A DNA stretch of 64,000 nucleotides from Sthenelais limicola (taxonomy: Eukaryota; Annelida; Polychaeta; Phyllodocida; Sigalionidae), in NCBI GenBank assembly GCA_942159475.1, contig OW804095.1:94005740-94069739 (forward strand), in the 5' to 3' direction. The position numbers and the translations under genes were made by a program. Positions within the stretch are counted from its first letter, which is position 1; each line of letters starts with the position of its first letter. Shown here piece after piece: positions 57,761-64,000 of this stretch. Under the pieces are notes generated by a model that made no database searches, was not told the DNA's origin, and worked only from the letters and a program-made list of their open reading frames with translations.

Positions 57761-57900
57761 ATTGAATTGAATTGAATTGAAAAATCTTTTATTTGTCAGT
57801 AATAATAGTAACATTTACATTGAAAAGGACAAATTGGTCGACAGACAGTTCTGTCAGTCGTTCCCATAATTTTTAAGATAAACTAAAAGTAAGGCTAGTA
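57761..57900 (-). mobile_element. LINE 3' end with (CAATT)4 tail, minus strand
   Basis: ATTGA is repeated four times at 57761-57780. On the minus strand this reads as an AATAAA signal followed shortly by (CAATT)n. Same tail type as at 36.57 and 61.01 kb. The 5' limit is unknown. Confidence 0.55.
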
Positions 57901-58499
57901 GGTGTACATGATATCAATGTAGGCTATAATCAAGTTAATCCCTTAGTCAATTAATTACATAATTAACTATTACATAATCAGCTATCAATTTCCACTGGTC
58001 TACTTTACACATAGGTTAACATTTTCTATCAGCACGACTGTGAAGTTTGCTATGGTAATCATAAAATACAGTACGATTTTTAACATAGTATGGCAAGAAC
58101 AATAATAATATTGATAATGATAACAACAGTTATCGATTATTATTCGTGAGTGATTATTCTTTCAATGTATTTTGTTAGCATGATCCTGAGAATGATACCT
58201 CATCGTATATGAGGGGAATGACGATTTTTTGGCATGGATGTTCTTGGGATCTGTGATGTTACCAACCGTTTTTTTACTCTGTAGAGTTCTGTCAGCCCCA
58301 TCCAGTGGATAATATATTATGTGGTTTGTGGGATGGAAATTTGAATTTTGAAGCCCTCTTCAATGGGGATATCCATGCTTTATTTATAACCTTTTGACTT
58401 TTGTATGGACAAATGTCAAAAGTGAAGAGCACATGACCCATCACATCACCGCCACCTGAATGAGAATGTAACCTTATGGGCGTCATGTCTTTGCTGTTC
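57901..58499. other. No gene recognised
   Basis: It may be further 3' UTR of the minus-strand LINE; no coding motif is seen. Confidence 0.35.
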
Positions 58500-58695
58500 C
58501 ACGGGCTGGGGGAGAGATTGGTGTGGGTCAGGGAGAGAGAGGAAAAAAGAGGGGGAGATAGAACCCAAGATAGAAGAGGGGGAGGGAGAGGGAGCGGAGG
58601 GGAGAAGAAGAGAGAAGAGGGAAGGGAGAGGATAGGCGAATCGGCGAGGGGGAGGGGAGGGAAAAAAGAGTATGAGATACAGAGAAGAGGGGGGT
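58500..58695 (+). repeat. Purine-rich (GGGAGA)n tract
   Basis: Nearly pure G/A on the + strand, mirrored by a pyrimidine-rich tract at 59100-59320. Long polypurine tracts can form triplex (H-DNA). ORFs here are compositional. Confidence 0.75.
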
Positions 58696-58845
58696 GATTC
58701 ATGAACTAAAACTGTGAGGAATTACTGCCATTTAAGAATGAGCTTTTAACATTATACCATTCCCAACATATTGGATAACATATTTAATGAATTTTGAGAG
58801 GGTCTGCAATGTGTAGAGATGTGAAAATCTTAAAAGAAAATGCCC

Positions 58846-58937
58846 CGATGTAGGCACCCCACCCCAACATAAGCACCCCACCCTGACGTAAGCACCCCAC
58901 CCCCGACGTAAGCACCCCACCCCCGAGGTAGGCACCA
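58846..58937 (+). repeat. 21-bp minisatellite GACGTAAGCACCCCACCCCC
   Basis: About five units of CCGACGTAAGCACCCCACCC. Single related pieces occur inverted near 59078 (GTGCCTACGTCGGGGG) and direct near 59656 (CCGACGTAAGCAC). Confidence 0.85.
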
Positions 58938-59084
58938 ATCCCAATCATTCACAAAAGCGACTGGGAAAAAATGTAGGTATTTGTCTATACTTCTTGAAGT
59001 CATCATCCTGAAAATCATATGTATCTTATCAGGACTAAATAAAATATATAGAGTCTACTTTCTGCCACCAAAGGTGTGTGCCTA

Positions 59085-59320
59085 CGTCGGGGGGGGGGGG
59101 GCTGGGTCCCCTCTTCCTCATGCTCCCCCTTCCCTCTCTCCCTTCCCCTACATTCTCTCCCTCGCCTCTTTCCCCCTGTTTAACCCCCTCGATCCCCCAC
59201 CCTCCCTTTTCTTAACTCTCCCCCTCCTACACCCTCTCCATCCCCTCCCACTCTCCAATACCCCACCCTCTACCTCCCCTCTTCTTCAATCTCCCACTCC
59301 TCTGCATGAAGTTAGGTCCC
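59085..59320 (+). repeat. G run followed by pyrimidine-rich tract
   Basis: G12 then CCCTCTTCC/CTCTCCC sequence to about 59320. The 114-codon Pro/Leu ORF across it is an artefact. Confidence 0.75.
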
Positions 59321-60541
59321 CCTGAAAGGTTGTCGGAAATGATGTAGTGTCTCACAGGGGCTTTCCCAGGCTATAAATAGAGTGTAGAGATTCCAATTTA
59401 GAAAAGGCTTCAAAATCACATTTTCACCCCAGATACCTTCACAAAACACATATAATGTCCTCCAGACAGGGTCAACGGACCTGTAGAGACCAAAATAAAG
59501 TAGATGATGAGACTGCAGATTCCGAGAACATGTGACACAAAGAAACCCCTCTTTTCTACCTCTTTTCGTAGAAATCGCTCTACCCGTATATTATATGGAT
59601 TATAGTTACCTCAATTGTGAGTTGATTTCTTTCTTTTTTTTTAAATTTTAAAACTCCGACGTAAGCACTCTTCGACTTTGCCCATTTTTGTTAAGCCAAA
59701 AAGTGGCAACAACGCAAATTTCTCCTTTATTTTCCCCAGAATTGAACAAAAAACGCTTGGTTAATGGTCGGATCCCTATTATGAAGTACAAATTTGGTCA
59801 TAAATTCATCATTTTGAGTGCCATTTTATTCATTTCAACCATAATACTGGTTGATATCTGGAATTTGTGAATTTGAGTTAAGCGTTAAGTTTCCCGTTCA
59901 TGTGAAAACGCCTCACCTCTTTGCATTTCCGTCATGAATTGCTGCGACAAAGTTAGATGCGTTAATTTCCGTTTTCACTGCTCAATTATCCTTTCCGGTA
60001 ACTAGATTGGAGAAGGTTAATATACACCCTCATGCCGGAGATTGCGGCTCTACTAAATGACTTTGATGTCTTTTATATTCAGACGTCGCAAGAGAATAGC
60101 GATAGGGCCTTATTGACCTTGGTGAATCAGACGGATTAGTGTCAATTTCAATGCCCTTTTAGAAATGATTGAAAAGGGATTTTACTCTCGATTTTACTCT
60201 CGATTTATGCTTGATGTATAAAAATGTTTATTAGTCCTGAATAAAATATTTACAAAATCAAAAAATCAAATCTCTATATATCTGTATCTTGGATTTTGAG
60301 TTGTGGATACAGAAGCGTCTGGGCGGAATATAAAATAAAACAATGGATGGAAACATGTAAATGTACTCTCATTATTTAAATTTATTATATCTCCTGTTTC
60401 ATGTTACAGGACCCTTTGTCATTCACGAGAACCTTCTCTGGTGACGCAGCCCTATGTAATATTTCATGACAATCCACTCATGGTTAAATTATATTCGAAA
60501 AATTTGTATCTTTCACAATGATGTACAATGATGTACCTTTG
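59321..60541. other. No gene recognised
   Basis: AT-rich sequence, partly upstream region of the LINE 3' end below. Confidence 0.4.
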
Positions 60542-61029
60542 TATACTTCGCATAGTGAAGTCTTATTGAAATCCTCTGATACTATATTGTCTATGACACC
60601 CTATTGACTCAACTGGAAATTGTGTCTGCTTATACTTCACATAGTGAGGACTCATTCTGATCCTCTGATGCTATACTGTCTTTGAAACCTTATTGATTCA
60701 ACTAGGAAGTTTTGTCTATCAGTAGCACTATATGAAATGTTAAGTTCTCACTTATACCCCATCTCTCATGATCTGTTAATATTAATCCATTATTCATCTC
60801 ATCACATAAATTCAGGTACTGTACTGTTATATCTTAATTTAATTCACTGTTGTTATTTTGAAACTTCTCGTTGAAACTTCTCTGTAAAAAGCAATCAAGA
60901 TTCAGGCGTTCTCTGGAAGAACTGATTACTAGATTTATTTCTGTAATCAGACATGGAATTACCTCTGTACATTTGTAAACTCAAGATCTGCAAAAATTAA
61001 AGAATCTATGAATTGAATTGAATTGAATT
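60542..61029 (+). mobile_element. LINE 3' end with 89-bp tandem repeat and (AATTG)n tail
   Basis: TATACTTCGCATAGTGAAG (60542) and TATACTTCACATAGTGAGG (60631) start two 89-bp units in tandem. About 290 bases later (AATTG)3 at 61011-61029 ends the element. The pentanucleotide tail matches the other LINE ends in the window. No coding part remains visible. Confidence 0.55.
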
Positions 61030-61366
61030 AAATATGCATACATAGAAATGATGAACCCTAATATACATGTACACATGTTAACTAATGAGTTGGTTTCAAA
61101 GCAACGTGGGCTCACTTATTACGACCAATACAAAAGAGCTGCCAGTGAATCATAATTAGTAAAACGACCGCAGAAAAGGATTTTGACGGTTCTCCTAAAT
61201 AAAAATGTGAACTTTTATGAGACCCCGTAGCAAAAATAACCAGACAAAATCTGATCAAGAGCAGATTAGTCATGCACAATATACAAACACTTTAACTTCA
61301 TCCACAGTCACTGAATGATTTTTGTTATTTTTGTAGCTTTAAATTAAAATAACCATCACCAAAACT
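61030..61366. other. No gene recognised
   Basis: Short spacer between the LINE tail and the degraded gag-like region. Possibly the 5' part of the degraded YR-type element. Confidence 0.35.
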
Positions 61367-62107
61367 GAGTTTCGACAGAGAATGACTTGGCCAGCCTCAA
61401 TGATAGGATGGGATTGTTGGAAGGTATGATGAAGGGTATCTTGTCAGCCCTGGAGGCAAAATCTCCTCCTAAGCCTTCGGCGAGTCAATTGTCGTCATTG
61501 GACGGTGAGGACACAGTGATTTCCTTTCCACACAAGATCAGGGATTGTAGTCCCAAAGATGATGGATCTATCTATGCTGTGGGCGTGGCAGGTGGTTCCA
61601 AGACCCGTGGGCGGGACCGCTCTCGTTCGAGATCTAGATGCTGTCCGTTCGACCAATCAATTGAATCAATTGAATCAATTGAATCAATTGAATCAATTGA
61701 ACAATTGCTATTGCTTAACTTAAACCTTCTTGATTAGTTGGTATCTGACGCCAGGCCATTAGAAAAGATCCAAGGAGTCGTCAACCACTGTATTACGATT
61801 TGCAAAAAAGCAGGTTCGCAGGTCTATTCCTTGAAAACGAGTTTGGCTTATGATAACGCGGTGAGGGCCCATGCCAACAAGACAGGTCTAACCGCTTTCC
61901 AGGAGGTAAAACAAGAGGAGATTCTGATTCTCCTGTAAAGTCTCAGTGAAATCTGCTAAAGCTACCAAGAGGGAAAGGATTTGTTTCAAGTTTAATAACC
62001 AGGGGGGTTGCTCCGTCAAGAATTGCGAGTACCTGCACAAGTGTTCTTCATGTAGCTCAATGGATCATGGTGTGAGAGGTTGCCCAAGTGCAAGGCACAC
62101 CAAATAA
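61367..62107 (+). pseudogene. Broken gag-like ORF of a second YR-type retroelement, with CCCH and CCHC zinc fingers
   Basis: The first open segment (to TAG at 61735) begins with a helical region (MGLLEGMMKGILSALEAK) and an arginine/serine stretch (GRDRSRSRSR), then a 9-bp microsatellite encoding repeated Ser-Ile-Glu. The same frame continues to TAA at 61936. After a +1 shift, 61940-62107 encodes ICFKFNNQGGCSVKNCEYLH, fitting a CCCH finger (C-x8-C-x4-C-x3-H), directly followed by CSSCSSMDHGVRGC, a CCHC knuckle (C-x2-C-x4-H-x4-C). Paired fingers like this occur in gag-like ORF1 products of DIRS/Ngaro-type elements. Stops and the frameshift make it a pseudogene. Confidence 0.65.
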
Positions 62108-62148
62108 GATGAGGCCGATCGAGAGAAATGTCAGGTTAATGATAATTT

Positions 62149-62760
62149 TGTGTGTGTAAATAGTATTTTTATACAATGCCACAATGGTGACCATGTGACT
62201 TTATTGACCATGCTGATAGTTTGTCAGGTAACCAGAGCTCGTTGCTTTGTTATGATTCTAATGGTGACCCCAACCTGGAAGTGGTTACCACTGACCAAGC
62301 TGACCCGTCCTTGACATCGGATAAGGCTGTCATGGCAGACGAGATGGAACCGAGCCAAGATTCCTTGTCTGTCACCTACCTTTTATTTAGTCCACCTGAT
62401 ACTATTGTTGATGTGTATATCGATGTATTTCACGGAATTGTTGATGGTTTTGATGTGGTAGATTAAAAAATTGAACCTTATGACTGTGCTAACTACAAAT
62501 CGATATTAGAACCCGAAATTAAGTGTAAAATGGATGCCATAGTCGCTAATGAACTTGTAGAGGGTTTTAATTTGGTGACTGATAATTCCCCGGTTTGTAT
62601 TCATGCTCTTGGTGCTGTTGCAAATCCAGATGGAGGTATTCGACCAATAACAGACTGCAGTAGACCAGGGGGCCGTTCAGTAAAGGAGCACTGTAATAGT
62701 CTTGTACATGAATTTTTCTATAAATAAATTGATGACGCTGTTTATTTGGTATTGGTTTTT
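62149..62760 (+). pseudogene. Truncated RT N-terminus of second YR-type retroelement
   Basis: In frame across a TAA at 62464-62466, the translation reaches LGAVANPDGGIRPITDCSRP, GGRSVKEHCNSLVHEFFYK, then TAA and IDDAVYLV. The DGGIRPITDCSRP block is the start of the RT fingers domain of DIRS/Ngaro-like elements; the matching place in the first element is KDERRIIVDYSYPEGG. Homology ends abruptly near 62755, before any catalytic aspartate, where palindromic sequence begins. It is a different subfamily from the 1-3701 element. Confidence 0.65.
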
Positions 62761-62761
62761 A

Positions 62762-62804
62762 AAAGTGTTGTATACAACACTTTAAAAGACGTCCCTATAG
62801 GGAC
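62762..62804. repeat. Two adjacent perfect palindromes at the RT truncation point
   Basis: 62762-62783 is a 22-bp perfect palindrome centred on GTATAC (half-site AAAGTGTTGTA). 62791-62804 is a 14-bp palindrome GTCCCTATAGGGAC. They lie within 10 bases of where RT homology stops, so they may mark an insertion end or deletion junction. Confidence 0.8.
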
Positions 62805-64000
62805 AAGACAGGATTAGCCAAAGTCATGTTTTTGCTTCCTTGATGAGATTAAAGGACAACCATGTGTGAGAATATACGTTTTTTGTTGCGATGATATGGT
62901 AGGATATATATTGAGGATATGTCCCAGCTTTTGAAATGTCTATATTCAATCTTTTTAATATGGTTTCATCTTAGAGAAAGAAAGTGTCGTAGAAACACAC
63001 AAAATTACTAAAAGGAATATCAGTCAATTTTCAAAATAAGGAATTGCACCAAATGTTTGAAATCATGTTCATTAGTATGTCTGGAAGAAGTGCGTATAAG
63101 AGGAAAATATGTAGGGTTTGCCATTCTGGAGATATAGCGTCACTAATACAAGTAACCTTTATGTAGTCTGTTCGCTGGCCTTGGTCATTATACCAGGTTT
63201 CTACCCTAAAAGTTCCTCACCAGTTGCTATTTATTTTTATTTCAATAGATTCATTGACCTGAAAAACATCACTGAACACCAAACGCTAACATCGTTCATT
63301 TATGTTATATTAATAAGAACCAATTTTACATAGATTTATTTTATTTTGGACGACATATTGCCCTTCAGTATGATAAAATAATTGTTAAAATTGCAAACAT
63401 TGTTTATTTTATTCATTTTATTCACTGCTCATTGTTGGTTGAAAATGTTTGCATGTTTGCAAATTTTAAAGTGAACCCCATATACATAGGTCATTTCCTT
63501 GCACTAGGAAAATAGACTACAAGGAAAATAGCCAGACAATGAGAATCCTCAGTAAGGCTTTGTTATGCAAATGGACTTCGAGCTGCACTTGGAATAACTG
63601 TTCATAGGATCAAATCAAACCTAGGAGGAAATCCAAGAGGACAGTGACTGACACCTTTTAGAGTCTGCCATGTAACACAAATATTTGATGTGAGTGAGAA
63701 CTGCCCATTCGAGCCAGCAATCTTGCTTCACTCCATCAGTGGTAATGGACGTTTCCTCTTTTTCAAAGGGTGTTATTGCAAAAGGCAAACATCTTCGGAA
63801 GAATCGAATGGCTAATGGAAATTGCAAATTGATGTTCCAATGTTTCGGGCAGGGGATGAGGACAAGACCCTGGAAAGAGACCAGCCAAATGTCAACAGCT
63901 GTTTCAGTTGTGTCTGCATTTGAATAGTGATTGTTATACAGCAGCGCGTGTTTCGATTTAGGAGGTACACATACTGCCCTTTTGCTTCAGGCTGTTAACA
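62805..64000. other. No gene recognised
   Basis: AT-rich DNA to the window edge. Overlapping ORFs at 63621-63927 on both strands lack domain or splice support. Confidence 0.4.

Noticed and set aside
58292..58702. 136-codon Pro/Ser/Leu-rich minus-strand ORF
   Set aside because: Created by the purine-rich tract; no conserved features.

Overview
This is an AT-rich, gene-poor stretch of animal nuclear DNA, made mostly of transposable elements, their relics and simple repeats. Four things point to a metazoan, probably a marine invertebrate: a tyrosine-recombinase (YR) retrotransposon, several LINE (non-LTR) fragments with pentanucleotide tails, MITE-like foldback elements, and isolated exon-like ORFs bounded by GT/AG splice signals. 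A repeat beginning GTGAGTGAGTGAG at 17.7 and 48 kb resembles a repeat common in mollusc genomes, whereas the clustered octamer TAGGCCTA is something I associate with echinoderms and some fish. The phylum is therefore left open. I see no bacterial operon, CRISPR array, rRNA or functional tRNA.

Layout. 1-3701: right part of an apparently young Ngaro-like YR retrotransposon, with intact RT-RNase H and tyrosine recombinase ORFs followed by split direct repeats B1-A2-B2. 4.8-6.2 kb: element with 36-bp inverted ends and an internal minisatellite. 6.4-6.6 kb: promoter-like CCAAT cluster plus TATA box. 7.4-7.95 kb: MITE flanked by TTAA. 11.6-12.4 kb and 14.3-15.7 kb: decayed LINE reverse transcriptases. 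16.6 and 27.6 kb: a GCAAT-rich foldback repeat family. 19-24 kb: candidate minus-strand host exons, and a candidate mRNA retrocopy (21.58-22.89 kb) carrying an intact 130-codon ORF, an oligo(A) tail and a 14-bp target duplication. 28-39 kb: minisatellites, including a duplicated 521-bp array into one copy of which a second TTAA MITE has inserted; the other copy preserves the empty site. 41.9-42.5 kb: start of a minus-strand gene encoding a signal peptide. 44.9-45.8 kb: a tandem repeat ending in a strong CTCF-like motif. 46.2-47.7 kb: a 1.55-kb element with 32-bp inverted ends next to TA. 50.6-52.7 kb: two inverted copies of a foldback family around a LINE fragment. 57-61 kb: LINE 3' ends and purine/pyrimidine tracts. 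61.4-62.8 kb: a broken second YR-type retroelement with gag-like zinc fingers and the start of its RT.

How the parts relate. Only the first element looks capable of encoding its own mobility machinery (RT, RNase H, recombinase), and its left end lies outside the window. The MITE-like elements have no transposase here and would depend on enzymes supplied elsewhere. The retrocopy and the LINE tails imply past LINE activity. Host coding content is limited to a few candidate exons whose genes I could not identify. All coordinates and matches come from reading by eye; no alignment or database search was run.
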